A stretch of 64,000 nucleotides of DNA from an uncultured Treponema sp. (GCA_900319625.1 ONPD01000001.1:62001-126000), one strand, 5' to 3'. Numbered from the stretch's first letter, positions 15,795-24,864 are shown. A program made the numbers and translations. Notes: a model not told the origin generated them from the sequence alone.

Positions 15795-16441
15795 TTATTT
15801 CTCAAATATGCAGCAGAAACCGGAAACTCAAAATAAGTGTCAGGGTAGGGCTCATCCTTTAAGGTAAAATGCCACCATTCGCAGTCCAGAGTTTCAAAAC
15901 CGTTACGAACCATTGCCTTTTGCAGCAGCATTCTGTTTTCGTACTGTTCATCAGTAATTCCGCGGTAATCCGGATGTGATTTTTCACTGAACAGATCAAA
16001 GGGACTTCCCATATCAACTTCTTTTCCGCTCTGCATATCAAGCAGAGTCAAATCAACCGTACTTCCCCGGCTGTGACTTGAACGCGCCGCAATATATCCC
16101 AGCTTAAACAAATCCTGCTTTTCAATTTCCGGATAAAAATAAGGCTTCATGCGGACATCAAGGTCTTCAATAGCCCAAAGTTTAAACTGATTAACCGCAC
16201 AAACCGGCCTGTAGGCATCAAAAATCTTAAGACGATAGCCTTTTACAATCATCTCATTGCTGACAGCCTTCAAAGCGCGGGCCGCCTCCTTAGTCAGCAG
16301 GGCAACAGGCTCTTCATAGCCGTCAATCCGCTCACCCACAAAATTATATGTCGAATAATATCTGATTTCCTGAACAATCTGAGGAATAAATTCTGCCAGA
16401 ACAAGAAAGCCGGAAGAATCCATCGGAAGTTTTTCAGACAT
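15791..16441 (-). CDS. D-alanyl-D-alanine dipeptidase (VanX-like, M15D)
   Basis: 216 residues. The M15D zinc-binding signature SSHSRGSTVDLTL (His and Asp ligands) and the catalytic EWWHF motif are present, as is the substrate-side YRP motif (DAYRPVCAVNQFK). It hydrolyses D-Ala-D-Ala, most likely for peptidoglycan turnover; no vancomycin-resistance genes are nearby. The start at 16441 (MSEKLP) is preferred over an extension of 13 codons because AGGAGG lies 7 nt upstream of it. No signal peptide is seen, so it is probably cytoplasmic. Confidence 0.9.
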   Translation of the reverse strand: MSEKLPMDSSGFLVLAEFIPQIVQEIRYYSTYNFVGERIDGYEEPVALLTKEAARALKAVSNEMIVKGYRLKIFDAYRPVCAVNQFKLWAIEDLDVRMKPYFYPEIEKQDLFKLGYIAARSSHSRGSTVDLTLLDMQSGKEVDMGSPFDLFSEKSHPDYRGITDEQYENRMLLQKAMVRNGFETLDCEWWHFTLKDEPYPDTYFEFPVSAAYLRNN

Positions 16442-16460
16442 TTCTGCCTCCTTATATACA

Positions 16461-16490
16461 ATAATAAGCCTTTCCGCCAAGGCATTTCAA
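16461..16490 (-). promoter_or_regulatory. Candidate promoter of the VanX-like gene
   Basis: On the minus strand: TTGAAA (16485-16490), an 18-bp spacer and TATTAT (16461-16466). The spacer contains an inverted repeat GCCTT/AAGGC. Confidence 0.45.
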
Positions 16491-16533
16491 CCAGAATTTA
16501 AAGGCCGGCGGCGCAAAGTTTTTTAAAAAATGT

Positions 16534-16539
16534 TATAAT
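16534..16539 (+). promoter_or_regulatory. -10 element (TATAAT) for a leaderless hrpB start
   Basis: A perfect TATAAT ends 6 nt before the ATG at 16546; the intervening TCCCCT is not a Shine-Dalgarno. Confidence 0.6.
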
Positions 16540-16545
16540 TCCCCT

Positions 16546-19050
16546 ATGACTTTTCCTCAATCCATTTCAAAATTTCCAATAACTGAACATCTTGAAAAAA
16601 TCTGCTCTACTTTGAAGGCCTCGCCTAGCCGGGCGCTGGTTTTGACGGCAGAAACTGGAGCAGGAAAGTCTACCGTGCTGCCGCTGGCACTGCTGCAGGA
16701 GTTTAGTGCACCTTCCAACGCCAGTTCCCCCTCCCAGGCGAAAATCCTCATGACAGAACCGCGCCGACTTGCCGTTGTCGGCGTTGCAAACCGCCTTTCC
16801 GAGCTTCTGGGCCAGGCTGTCGGCGGGCAAGTCGGCTACCGCATTCACCTTGAAAACCGCGTTTCTCCCCAGACCCGGCTGGAAGTCCTCACTGAAGGAA
16901 TCCTTATCCGCATGCTGCAGTCCGACCCCGCACTGGAAGGCGTAAATCTTGTCGTCCTCGATGAATTTCACGAGCGCAACATCAATACCGATCTTGCCCT
17001 GGCTTTTCTGCGCGAGGCTATGGAACTCCGCGACGACCTTTTTGTCATCATCATGTCCGCAACGATTGACGCTAAGCGGATTGCCGCCTTTTTGGGTGAC
17101 GCCCCCGTTCTGGAAATCCCCGGTCGCACTTTTCCAGTCGACATTCACTATCAGCCTGATAAGAAGATTGATGAAGCAGTGCTTTCTGCCATTGAAAACC
17201 ATATGCCCCCTGCCAACGGCGATGCCACCGGCAAGGCGATTTTATGCTTCCTCCCAGGTATCCGAGAAATCCGGGCAGCTCAAGCGGAACTTTCCCAGGC
17301 GCTGAAATCTCAAATCGAATGCGGAAAGGTCGAACTCTGCGTGCTGCATTCCAGCATCAGCTTTTCCGAGCAGAAGCATATCCTTACGCCACCGGCTGCC
17401 TCTACCATCCGCGTGATTCTTTCTTCTGCTATCGCCGAAACTTCCCTTACCGTGCCGGGCGTTGTCTGTGTAATCGACTCAGGTCTTTCCCGCGTAAACC
17501 GCCTAAACGTTTCAACCGGAATGGAAAATCTTGTTACCGAAGCTGAATCCGAATTTTCTGCGGCTCAGCGGGCGGGTCGAGCAGGCCGAGAGCGGGAAGG
17601 TGTCTGCATATGTTTATGGAATAAATTCGACGTCCGCCAGAAGGAAGTTCAGCCCGAAATCCTCCGCACAGATTTGACTCAGCTGGTTCTGGAATGTTCG
17701 GAACGAGGCATTTACGATATCTCAAAAATCCAGCTTCTGGACTCGCCGACAAAAAATGCCTGGGAAGGAGCTGTTCAATTTCTTCAGCAGGCAGGCTGCC
17801 TCGACCAAAACCGCCATATCACAGAACGTGGAAAGGCCGCTTTATCCCTTGGAATTTCTGTCCGCCTTGCCCTAATTGCCCTTGACGGCTGGCAAAAATC
17901 TTATGAAAAAGGCGGAAAAATCAGCAAAAAAGCAGAAGAATTTCTTATAAAATACAGCCAGTATGCCCAGAGTTCTCCTTCAATTCAAAGGCAATTTTTA
18001 GCAAATTTGGAGCAAAAATTGAATAATATTTGCGAAAATTCGAGCAAATTTGAAGAAATTCAAGTAAATTTCGCGAATTTTGACGAAAAAAATCATCAAA
18101 ATTCATTAATTTTACTTTCCGGTTTTCCGGACCGTCTGGCACTGCGTCTCACAGAATCCCGCAAAAATTCCGATGGTTCAACATCGCCTGTATATCAATT
18201 TCCGTCAGGACGAAAGGCTGTACTCCACAATTCAAAGCACAGTCAGGCTAAATGGATTGCCTCCCCCGAAGTTATGGCCGGCCAGAGCGAAGGTGTAATT
18301 TTTGATTTTGAAGAACTTGCTGATGCCGAAGTTGAAAGCTGGCTTTCAAAACGAATACAGTCAAAAATCATCTGCCAGTTTGAAAACGGAAAAATCCTCA
18401 AAAGTGAAAATATCTGCTACGGCGAGCTTGTCCTTTCCTCAAAAAAACTGCCCTCTACAAAAGATGACTATGCTGCCGCCTGGATGACCGAAATCCGGAC
18501 AAAAGGGATGGAAGCCTTGCCTCTTGATCCAAAGTGCGTCAACTTCTTAGAACGCATAAAATTTCTTGCGCAGCAAAATCATCAGAATAGCGAACTGGCA
18601 GAAAAAATCTCCGGACTGACTGAAGCGCCGGAAAGCTGGCTTTTACCTTTCATCACATCAAGCTCGCTGACCCCGCAAAGCATTTACGATGCTCTAAATT
18701 ACCACTTCGGCGAGTTTAATATAGAAGAAAATGTTCCCCTGCAAATTACCCTGCAAAACGGAAACCGCGCTAAAATCAAATATGAAAAACTGGCTTCCCC
18801 GGACGATAAAACCCGCCTTGTAATCCGCCCGGTAATCGAAATCATAATTCAGCGTGCCTTCGGCGTTACCGTCACCCCAAAAATCGCCGGTATGAAAGTT
18901 CTCTTCCGTTTACTTTCCCCAGCCCAGCGCCCCCTGCAAATCACCGACGACCTGGAAAACTTCTGGTCATCTACCTGGCCTCAAATCTGCAAGGAAATGA
19001 AGGGACGTTATCCCAAGCATAACTGGGATCTGTCGAAAAAGGATTCCTAG
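16546..19050 (+). CDS. hrpB: ATP-dependent helicase HrpB
   Basis: 834 residues of the DEAH/RHA class. Walker A is AETGAGKST (residues 35-43), the DEAH-equivalent is DEFHER (about 139), motif III is SATIDAKRIAAFL, and motif VI lies in SAAQRAGRAGRE. The C-terminus carries the HrpB-specific domain (TVTPKIAGMKVLFRLLSPAQRPLQ, then GRYPKHNWDLS). It unwinds RNA or RNA-DNA duplexes; its cellular role is poorly defined, although it is linked to mRNA processing in other bacteria. A short low-complexity stretch (FSAPSNASSPSQ, about 52-63) interrupts the usual sequence before the EPRRLA motif. Confidence 0.93.
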   Translation: MTFPQSISKFPITEHLEKICSTLKASPSRALVLTAETGAGKSTVLPLALLQEFSAPSNASSPSQAKILMTEPRRLAVVGVANRLSELLGQAVGGQVGYRIHLENRVSPQTRLEVLTEGILIRMLQSDPALEGVNLVVLDEFHERNINTDLALAFLREAMELRDDLFVIIMSATIDAKRIAAFLGDAPVLEIPGRTFPVDIHYQPDKKIDEAVLSAIENHMPPANGDATGKAILCFLPGIREIRAAQAELSQALKSQIECGKVELCVLHSSISFSEQKHILTPPAASTIRVILSSAIAETSLTVPGVVCVIDSGLSRVNRLNVSTGMENLVTEAESEFSAAQRAGRAGREREGVCICLWNKFDVRQKEVQPEILRTDLTQLVLECSERGIYDISKIQLLDSPTKNAWEGAVQFLQQAGCLDQNRHITERGKAALSLGISVRLALIALDGWQKSYEKGGKISKKAEEFLIKYSQYAQSSPSIQRQFLANLEQKLNNICENSSKFEEIQVNFANFDEKNHQNSLILLSGFPDRLALRLTESRKNSDGSTSPVYQFPSGRKAVLHNSKHSQAKWIASPEVMAGQSEGVIFDFEELADAEVESWLSKRIQSKIICQFENGKILKSENICYGELVLSSKKLPSTKDDYAAAWMTEIRTKGMEALPLDPKCVNFLERIKFLAQQNHQNSELAEKISGLTEAPESWLLPFITSSSLTPQSIYDALNYHFGEFNIEENVPLQITLQNGNRAKIKYEKLASPDDKTRLVIRPVIEIIIQRAFGVTVTPKIAGMKVLFRLLSPAQRPLQITDDLENFWSSTWPQICKEMKGRYPKHNWDLSKKDS

Positions 19051-19080
19051 TGCTATCCTTTGACGTCATCCTCAAAAAGA

Positions 19081-19086
19081 TATAAA
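19081..19086 (+). promoter_or_regulatory. -10-like element (TATAAA) for the YdcF-like gene
   Basis: It ends 8 nt before the ATG at 19095; there is no Shine-Dalgarno. Confidence 0.4.
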
Positions 19087-19094
19087 ATTTCCCC

Positions 19095-19934
19095 ATGAAC
19101 TTTAATAAATCAAAAATCATCTATCTTTCAGAATTTATTTTTGGCGAACTTTTCATCATATACTGCATAATTTTGCACTTTATAAATCCGGGAACACTTC
19201 TCAGTGAATTGTGTTCTTTCAGCAATGTCTGGCTGCTTCTTGGCGCCCTGCTAATTTTCCTTTCAACTTACCGAAAAAATCATCAGAAATCCTTCTGGTT
19301 TGCATTAAAAAAGTGGCAAAAAGTGTCATTCATGGTCATTTTTGGGGCAGGAATAACGATTTCCGCTGTCAATCTGTATTTTATCCGTCATCCTGCCATC
19401 GCAAAAAATCCGGATGCAAATATCGTAATCCTGCTTGGAGGCGGAATCGATAAAAACGGTCAACTCCCGGATGCCGTAAAAGCCCGCTGCAAAACTGCCA
19501 TGGATTACATGAAAAGCAATCCAAATGCCATTTTAATCACAACAGGAGGCGCACTTAAAAACCTCCCGGCAGAAGCACCCGCTACAAAAGAATATCTGAT
19601 AAATCAAGGACTTGAAGCAGACAGAATTCTTATCGAACCAAATGCCCGCGACACAATCCAGAACTTTCAGTACAGCTGCAAAGTGCTTTCAGAATATTAC
19701 AACTGCCCGCAATCGCAAATCCTAAACAGTGACATACTTATCGTAACCAGCTTCTTCCATCTGGCCCGATCACAGCGTCTTGCCCGCCGCATGGGCTTTA
19801 CCCGCACCACAGGCCTAGGCTCTCGCACCCCGGCCATCAAACTCTTAGACGCCTATTCCCGCGAAATCTGCGCTTACATCAAGCTAAACCTCCGCATCCT
19901 TCTGACCGGCAAACCAAAAAAGATAGAGGTATAA
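19095..19934 (+). CDS. YdcF/SanA-family (DUF218) membrane protein
   Basis: 279 residues. Three N-terminal hydrophobic segments (to about residue 95) precede a DUF218 domain with its typical motifs: IVILLGGGIDKNGQLPDAVKAR, ILITTGGAL, IEPNARDTIQNFQYS and TSFFHLARSQRLARRMG. The family is linked to envelope functions (SanA, ElyC) but the biochemical activity is unsettled. The gene stands alone and converges on proC, with a shared terminator between them. Confidence 0.88.
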   Translation: MNFNKSKIIYLSEFIFGELFIIYCIILHFINPGTLLSELCSFSNVWLLLGALLIFLSTYRKNHQKSFWFALKKWQKVSFMVIFGAGITISAVNLYFIRHPAIAKNPDANIVILLGGGIDKNGQLPDAVKARCKTAMDYMKSNPNAILITTGGALKNLPAEAPATKEYLINQGLEADRILIEPNARDTIQNFQYSCKVLSEYYNCPQSQILNSDILIVTSFFHLARSQRLARRMGFTRTTGLGSRTPAIKLLDAYSREICAYIKLNLRILLTGKPKKIEV

Positions 19935-19936
19935 AA

Positions 19937-19966
19937 AAAGGTGATGACATTTCTGTCACCACCTTT
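19937..19966. terminator. Bidirectional terminator between the YdcF-like gene and proC
   Basis: A 13-bp stem with one mismatch (19937-19949 with 19954-19966), 4-nt loop, A-rich on the left and T-containing on the right. Confidence 0.75.
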
Positions 19967-20006
19967 CTTACTATTCACCTGTCATTATTTGACTCGCGCC
20001 TATAAT

Positions 20007-20804
20007 CTATTTCCCCATGCTAGCCGACTTATTATAAGCCGCCACAACTGCAGAAATCACCGCGTCACGCAGTCCCTTGTTCTCCAGAGCCGCTACACCG
20101 TCGATTGTAGTTCCGCCCGGCGAACAAACAGAATCTTTCAAAACAGCAGGGTGCTTTCCGCTCTGCAATACAAGCTCTGCAGAGCCCTTTACTGTCTGCG
20201 CAGCGTAAATATAAGCCTGGAAACGAGGCATACCGCATTTTACGGCGGCGTCAGCAAGAGCTTCAATAAACATAAAGACAAAAGCAGGCCCCGAACCGCT
20301 TACTGCTGTTACACAGTCCATCAGTTTTTCCGGCACCTGTTCAACTTTTCCTGCCGCTTCCAGAATTGTCTTAGCCTCGGCAAGTTCTTCTTCTGTAATA
20401 TTTGCGTTGCAGCTGAGCGCTGTCATTGCCTGACCAATCTGGGCAGGCACATTTGGCATAATTCTGATAAAACGAACGCCCTTTGCAAAGCCTTCCAGCT
20501 TTTCAATCGACATACCGGCCGCCATAGAAATGACAACAGCATCTTTAGAAAGGGCAGGGGCAATTTCCTTCAAAACGGTTTCAACCATAAAAGGCTTAAC
20601 ACCAATAAAAACGTATTTTGCATCCTTTACAGCGTCGCTGTTCTTTTCAAAGCTCTTACAGCCGGTTTCTTCTGCAAAGGCCTTGGCATGTTCAGGATTT
20701 TTGCTGGTTACAGTTACATTCCAGGCATCACCTTTTTTGCATACAGCGCGCATAATCGCACCACCCATCGAACCTGTTCCAATACACGCAATTTTCGCTT
20801 TCAT
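20007..20804 (-). CDS. proC: Pyrroline-5-carboxylate reductase
   Basis: 265 residues. The N-terminal Rossmann motif ACIGTGSMGGAIMRA binds NAD(P)H, and the ProC signature lies in VTAVSGSGPAFVFMFIEALADAAV and CSPGGTTIDGVAALE. It catalyses the last step of proline synthesis. It is the third gene of a proA-proB-proC operon read leftward, 35 bp after proB, with AGGAGG upstream of the ATG. Confidence 0.96.
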   Translation of the reverse strand: MKAKIACIGTGSMGGAIMRAVCKKGDAWNVTVTSKNPEHAKAFAEETGCKSFEKNSDAVKDAKYVFIGVKPFMVETVLKEIAPALSKDAVVISMAAGMSIEKLEGFAKGVRFIRIMPNVPAQIGQAMTALSCNANITEEELAEAKTILEAAGKVEQVPEKLMDCVTAVSGSGPAFVFMFIEALADAAVKCGMPRFQAYIYAAQTVKGSAELVLQSGKHPAVLKDSVCSPGGTTIDGVAALENKGLRDAVISAVVAAYNKSASMGK

Positions 20805-20839
20805 CTTATGCCTCCTGAAATTATTCTATCTGCTTTCCA

Positions 20840-21637
20840 TTATTCCGCAAGAAAAATCGTTCCGTTAGAACTGCCGTCTGCCAGTTTCATCAACACCTCG
20901 TCCTTTGAACCGTTTGCCAAAAGCATGTGAATTCCGTAAGCCGTAACCTTTTCAGCCGCCTGAAGCTTAGTCTCCATTCCGCCGGTTCCAAAGGCATTAG
21001 TATCGCCGATTTTAATCTCTTTACGAAGCTCAGGAATCGAAGTAACCTCATCAACCAGCTTGGCATCCGGGTTAGTTTTTGGATTATCCGAATAAACGCC
21101 GTCAATGTCGCTGAACAAAATCAAAAGGTCAGCACTCCACAAAATTGCAGTCAGGGCGCTCAGGTTATCGTTATCACCGATTTTTATTTCATCAAAGCTT
21201 ACGCTGTCGTTTTCATTGATAATAGGCACAACACCCTCATCAACAAGCGTAAAAAGAGTATTACGTATATTAAGTGAGCGGTGCTCGTTTTTAAAATCAT
21301 CCTTAGTCAAAAGCAGCTGCCCGATATGAAGACCTTCCTTCTGAAAAGCCTTTCTCCACTGATGCATAAGCTCCACCTGCCCAATCGAACAGAGCGCCTG
21401 ACGATAATGCACATCCTTTTTTCGCGCCCATTCCTTAGTAGTAGAAACTCCGGCAACCTGCGCCCCAGAAGACACCAGAATAATCTGCTTTCCTTCTTTA
21501 ATCAGTTCCGCACACTGCCGGGCAAAACTGGCCATAAATTCCGTATTCTGAGTTCCATCCGGCAAAGCCAGTGTATTCGACCCGATTTTTATTACAATTT
21601 TTCGCGACCCTTTAATTACTTCTGAAATTTTACTCAT
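20840..21637 (-). CDS. proB: Glutamate 5-kinase (short form without PUA domain)
   Basis: 265 residues of the amino-acid kinase fold: KIGSNTLALPDG, SSGAQVAG, NENDSVSFDEIKIGDNDNLSA, DIDGVYSDNP and GTGGMETKLQAA. It phosphorylates glutamate as the committed step of proline synthesis. The C-terminal PUA domain of the E. coli enzyme is missing, as in other short ProB proteins, which may alter feedback inhibition. Its start region carries one copy of a 16-bp sequence that also ends proA, and an inserted two-hairpin element now separates the two genes. Confidence 0.95.
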   Translation of the reverse strand: MSKISEVIKGSRKIVIKIGSNTLALPDGTQNTEFMASFARQCAELIKEGKQIILVSSGAQVAGVSTTKEWARKKDVHYRQALCSIGQVELMHQWRKAFQKEGLHIGQLLLTKDDFKNEHRSLNIRNTLFTLVDEGVVPIINENDSVSFDEIKIGDNDNLSALTAILWSADLLILFSDIDGVYSDNPKTNPDAKLVDEVTSIPELRKEIKIGDTNAFGTGGMETKLQAAEKVTAYGIHMLLANGSKDEVLMKLADGSSNGTIFLAE

Positions 21638-21745
21638 CTAATCTGTCCTTCTCTTGTTCAGCCTGCAAGTCAGCCTTCCAGCATCAATTTTCACCGGCTG
21701 AACTCAAGCTTTGCGCAGCAAAGCTTGCTATCTAATCTGTCCTTC
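21636..21745 (-). repeat. Two-hairpin element inserted between proA and proB, flanked by a 16-bp direct repeat
   Basis: The same 16 bases occur at 21636-21651 (covering the proB start) and 21730-21745 (covering the proA end). Between them lie 78 bp holding, on the minus strand, a hairpin CAAGCTTTGC/GCAAAGCTTG and a longer stem GTTCAGCC/GGCTGAAC. Removing one repeat copy plus the 78 bp would make proA end in TGA inside an ATGA stop-start overlap with proB, the usual arrangement of coupled genes. Confidence 0.85.
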
Positions 21746-22975
21746 CCCGTCAATAAGATATTTCGTCGTAGTCAGCGCTTTAATTCCCATCGGTCCGCGC
21801 GCATGAAGCTTCTGCGTACTGATTCCCAATTCAGCACCAAAGCCGAACTCACCGCCGTCAGTAAAGCGTGTGCTCGCATTCACATAAACACAGCTTGCAT
21901 CAATCATAGCCTGGAACAAACGTGTATTAGCCCGGCTTTCAGAAATAATGCTTTCGCTGTGCTTTGTGTTGTGCGAATTGATATAAGCAATTGCTTCTTC
22001 AATCGAATCCACAACCTTCACACAGCATTCATAATCAAGGTATTCGTTTCCAAAATCTTCTTCGGTAGCTGCAACCGCATTCTTCAAATACTTAATCGCC
22101 CTGTCATCTGCATGCATTTTCACCCGGCCGGCAAACTTCGCTTCAAGCTTTGGCAAAAAGTCTCCCGCCACAGCCTTGTGGACCACAATACATTCAATGG
22201 CATTGCAGACACTCGGACGCTGAATCTTAGCATTTTCAGCCACAGTGCAGGCCATATCAAGGTCGCCCTCGCCGTCAACATACAAATGACACACACCGCT
22301 TCCAGTTTCAATCACCGGAACGCGCGCATTCTGCACAACATTCTGAATCAGCTTTTTTCCGCCGCGCGGCAAACAAACGTCAATCAAGCCAACCGCATTC
22401 AAAATCTGGTCAACATCACTGTGGTCGTGCTCACGAACCTCAACAAGCTCAATTGCCTCAGGCACACCGCCATCCACGCCAGCCAGCGCCTGGCGAATCA
22501 CGCGCACAATTTCCACATTCGATTTATATGAAGAAGAAGAACCACGCAGTAAAATCGCATTTCCGCTCTTATAAGCCAGAGAAAAAGCATCAACCGTAAC
22601 ATTAGGGCGGTTTTCGTAAATGATAGCCACAACTCCAAGAGGAACCCTTACCTGGCGGATATTAAGACCATTGGGAGTTTTCCAGCCGGCAATTTCCTCA
22701 CCCACAGGGTCAGTCTGCCCGATAACAAGCCTCAAACTGTCAACAATCCCGTCGATTCTTTTGTCATCAAGCAAAAGGCGGTCAATAATCGACTCACTCA
22801 AACCGCCGGCCCGCGCAGCCTCAACATCAGCCCTGTTAGCCGCAATAATAGAAACCCGGTTTTTATCCAGAGCCGCCGCAACTGCTTCCAGAGCCGCATT
22901 TTTCTGGCAGGCATTATGAAGAGCAAGCTTTCCGCTCGCAACCCGTAAAGACGAACAAACTTTCTTAATATCCAT
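21728..22975 (-). CDS. proA: Glutamate-5-semialdehyde dehydrogenase (gamma-glutamyl phosphate reductase)
   Basis: 415 residues, normal for the family. Motifs include PLGVVAIIYENRPNVT, LLRGSSSSYKSN, VCNAIECIVVH with the catalytic Cys, YDEYCC-like EYLDYECCVKVV and TRFTDGGEFGFGAELGIST. It reduces gamma-glutamyl phosphate with NADPH. It is the first gene of the proABC operon, with GAGGAAA before the ATG. A small GC hairpin lies just upstream of that site. The stop is TAG; without the inserted element it would be the TGA of an ATGA overlap. Confidence 0.96.
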   Translation of the reverse strand: MDIKKVCSSLRVASGKLALHNACQKNAALEAVAAALDKNRVSIIAANRADVEAARAGGLSESIIDRLLLDDKRIDGIVDSLRLVIGQTDPVGEEIAGWKTPNGLNIRQVRVPLGVVAIIYENRPNVTVDAFSLAYKSGNAILLRGSSSSYKSNVEIVRVIRQALAGVDGGVPEAIELVEVREHDHSDVDQILNAVGLIDVCLPRGGKKLIQNVVQNARVPVIETGSGVCHLYVDGEGDLDMACTVAENAKIQRPSVCNAIECIVVHKAVAGDFLPKLEAKFAGRVKMHADDRAIKYLKNAVAATEEDFGNEYLDYECCVKVVDSIEEAIAYINSHNTKHSESIISESRANTRLFQAMIDASCVYVNASTRFTDGGEFGFGAELGISTQKLHARGPMGIKALTTTKYLIDGEGQIR

Positions 22976-23024
22976 AGTTTTTTTTCCTCGCGGAAATCAC
23001 CCCGCAGATTTATTAAAAAAAATA

Positions 23025-23047
23025 GCCGGAACTTTCACAGCTCCGGC
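23025..23047 (-). terminator. Terminator after the small hypothetical gene, upstream of proA
   Basis: On the minus strand GCCGGA/TCCGGC (extended by flanking pairs) is followed by a T-rich run; it lies 18 bp after the stop of the gene ending at 23066. Confidence 0.8.
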
Positions 23048-23065
23048 CTTTCAAAAAATATCAGA

Positions 23066-23587
23066 TTAATAATTAGCAAGAAAATACATTCCAACCATCA
23101 TAGCAACCCGAGATTTTTCTTCAGACCACTCGGTTTTGGGAGGAAGGTTTGAAATGTACCACCAGAAAATACCAAATTCCGGATCAATACGCATAGTGTA
23201 TTCTGCAAAATCCGGAGAATCAGTAGACTGACCAAACATAAGGAAAACAGCCTGATTAATAATATTGCGGAAAAGCTCGTAGCTGTCTTTCCAGCCGTCA
23301 GCAGTAATAAATTTTTCCAGACGATACAAAAGCTCGTCCTTCAAAGCAATGTCCGATTTTTCAACCCAGGTTTTCTGAATAAGAAGTGTAAGATTATTTT
23401 TAAAACTGATTACAAGTTTATCAACGCCGTCTTCCGGCATCTTAGAAAAGCCTTTTTCTGCCCCAAACGCAACCGCAATCGCATCCGCAGCCTCATAAAA
23501 ATTGTCCTCATCATCAATAAACTTCGGTAGCGCCTTTACAGTCTCTTCATCCAAAAATTCAGAAATAAACTCTTCTTGATTTGTCAT
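23066..23587 (-). CDS. Hypothetical acidic protein
   Basis: 173 residues, acidic, mostly helical in character, no signal peptide and no membrane segment; I do not recognise a family. Aromatic-rich stretches occur near the end (FGIFWWYISNLPP, VAMMVGMYFLANY). A TATATT hexamer on the minus strand ends 6 nt before the ATG at 23587, so this codon is preferred over the ATG two codons upstream. It has its own terminator and precedes proA without an obvious link to it. Confidence 0.75.
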   Translation of the reverse strand: MTNQEEFISEFLDEETVKALPKFIDDEDNFYEAADAIAVAFGAEKGFSKMPEDGVDKLVISFKNNLTLLIQKTWVEKSDIALKDELLYRLEKFITADGWKDSYELFRNIINQAVFLMFGQSTDSPDFAEYTMRIDPEFGIFWWYISNLPPKTEWSEEKSRVAMMVGMYFLANY

Positions 23588-23593
23588 GCCCAT

Positions 23594-23599
23594 AATATA
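23594..23599 (-). promoter_or_regulatory. -10-like element (TATATT) for the small hypothetical gene
   Basis: It ends 6 nt before the minus-strand ATG at 23587; there is no Shine-Dalgarno. Confidence 0.45.
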
Positions 23600-23647
23600 G
23601 ATGTTTTCTCAACTTTTTTCAACATACCTAACAAAGTATTTATATTT

Positions 23648-23765
23648 CAGGGCGTGTCCGCCCGCCTCCTTCGTCGCCGGCCGGCCGGGCTTTCCGCACT
23701 TCGCCGTCTCCCGCGGCTCATCCTTCGCTCCGCTCAGGACTAAAGGTGCTCCAATCCCTCACGCG
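23648..23765. repeat. GC-rich intergenic repeat
   Basis: About 118 bp of very GC-rich sequence between AT-rich flanks, with GCCGGCCGGC and repeated GAGCG/GAAG-type words. It resembles in style the GC-rich blocks at 54180-54270 and 61247-61345. Its right edge reaches the stop codon of the acyltransferase gene, whose last residues (NGGRR) are encoded at the edge. Confidence 0.65.
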
Positions 23766-23766
23766 T

Positions 23767-24864
23767 CTACCTTCTGCCACCGTTTAACACCGAAAATAAA
23801 GGTGGACATATTTTCTTCAATGCAATTCCAATGGAAGTACCGATTATAATTGTAAGTACAACAGGAATAATAAACTGTATCAAACATCCTATTCCATGCA
23901 TAGGAATTATTTTCCAACTTATTTTTGATATAGAAGTTACCAAAAAAGGCATATGAATTGCATATAGGAAAAATGAAAATCCTGATAAATAATTCAAATT
24001 TGCAAAAAGCTTTTCATTTTTTATAAGTATCATAGATAATTTTAAGCAAAACAAACATGATATTATTATTCCAATTCCAAAAGTATTAATTTGTTTCATT
24101 TCAAATAATGATAAAACAAATAATAGTGGAATTAATTCCATCCATTTTAATTTATCAGCTATATTAAAAAAGTCAAATTTATATTCAGCAAATACAGCAC
24201 CAATAATATAAAAGAATGCTGCTGTTCCAAAACCTAAAGGCAATCCTTTTATAAAGCAGAAAACAATACAGATAACTATTAAAATAGGAATTTTTTTTAT
24301 ACAATATTTTATTATTGGAGTTAATATTACCAAAACCATTAAGTCACGAACAAACCAAAATTGTGCAACTAATGGAAAACCTTTCATATGATTCCAAAAT
24401 ATAGCAAACCAATTATGAAATTTCCAATTACTTACAATATTTACATCACTTTGAAAAAATGGTCTTAACATTGGAATTGCTTGTCCAAAATAATAAGCTA
24501 AAACACATATTATTGTCCAAATACAATATGGTAATAGCAAACTTTTAGATTTTTTCTTCAATAAATTTCCATATTTGTCATTTTTACAAAACTGTAAATA
24601 TCCAGCAAAAACATAAAATAAAGGAACAGAAGCTCCCCCGATTGTACAGGTAACAAATGTCTTTATCCAAGTAATTACTATAGGTTCATGAAATGAAAGA
24701 TGATAATAATTTATTGCTTCATCAGCATTTAAATTATTATGAATAAACACAACCAGCATCGCTAGCAAAAATCTTAATGCTGTAATTCTTTTAGAAGTTT
24801 CTTCTGGAATTATCTGTTGCTTAACAAATAATTCTTGATTTTCATTTTTTTCTTCCTGATTCAT
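23767..24864 (-). CDS. Acyltransferase 3 family membrane protein
   Basis: 365 residues with about ten membrane helices and the acyltransferase 3 N-terminal pattern (ITALRFLLAMLVVFIHNNL, His in helix 1; later FYVFAGYLQF and QFWFVRDLMVLVILTPII). Such enzymes O-acetylate surface glycans or membrane lipids. Codon usage is strikingly AT-rich compared with neighbours, which suggests transfer. The last residues run into a GC-rich repeat, so the native C-terminus may have been altered. AAGAGGAA precedes the ATG. The substrate is unknown. Confidence 0.85.
   Translation of the reverse strand: MNQEEKNENQELFVKQQIIPEETSKRITALRFLLAMLVVFIHNNLNADEAINYYHLSFHEPIVITWIKTFVTCTIGGASVPLFYVFAGYLQFCKNDKYGNLLKKKSKSLLLPYCIWTIICVLAYYFGQAIPMLRPFFQSDVNIVSNWKFHNWFAIFWNHMKGFPLVAQFWFVRDLMVLVILTPIIKYCIKKIPILIVICIVFCFIKGLPLGFGTAAFFYIIGAVFAEYKFDFFNIADKLKWMELIPLLFVLSLFEMKQINTFGIGIIISCLFCLKLSMILIKNEKLFANLNYLSGFSFFLYAIHMPFLVTSISKISWKIIPMHGIGCLIQFIIPVVLTIIIGTSIGIALKKICPPLFSVLNGGRR

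Noticed and set aside
15791-16441. Vancomycin resistance gene
   Set aside because: VanX-type sequence is clear, but no vanH, vanA or vanRS genes are near; a peptidoglycan-turnover role is simpler.
19941-20930. Plus-strand ORF of 329 codons over proC
   Set aside because: Antisense to intact proC and the end of proB; composition typical of a shadow frame.
21725-22531. Plus-strand ORF of 268 codons over proA
   Set aside because: Antisense to intact proA; no domain, no ribosome binding site.
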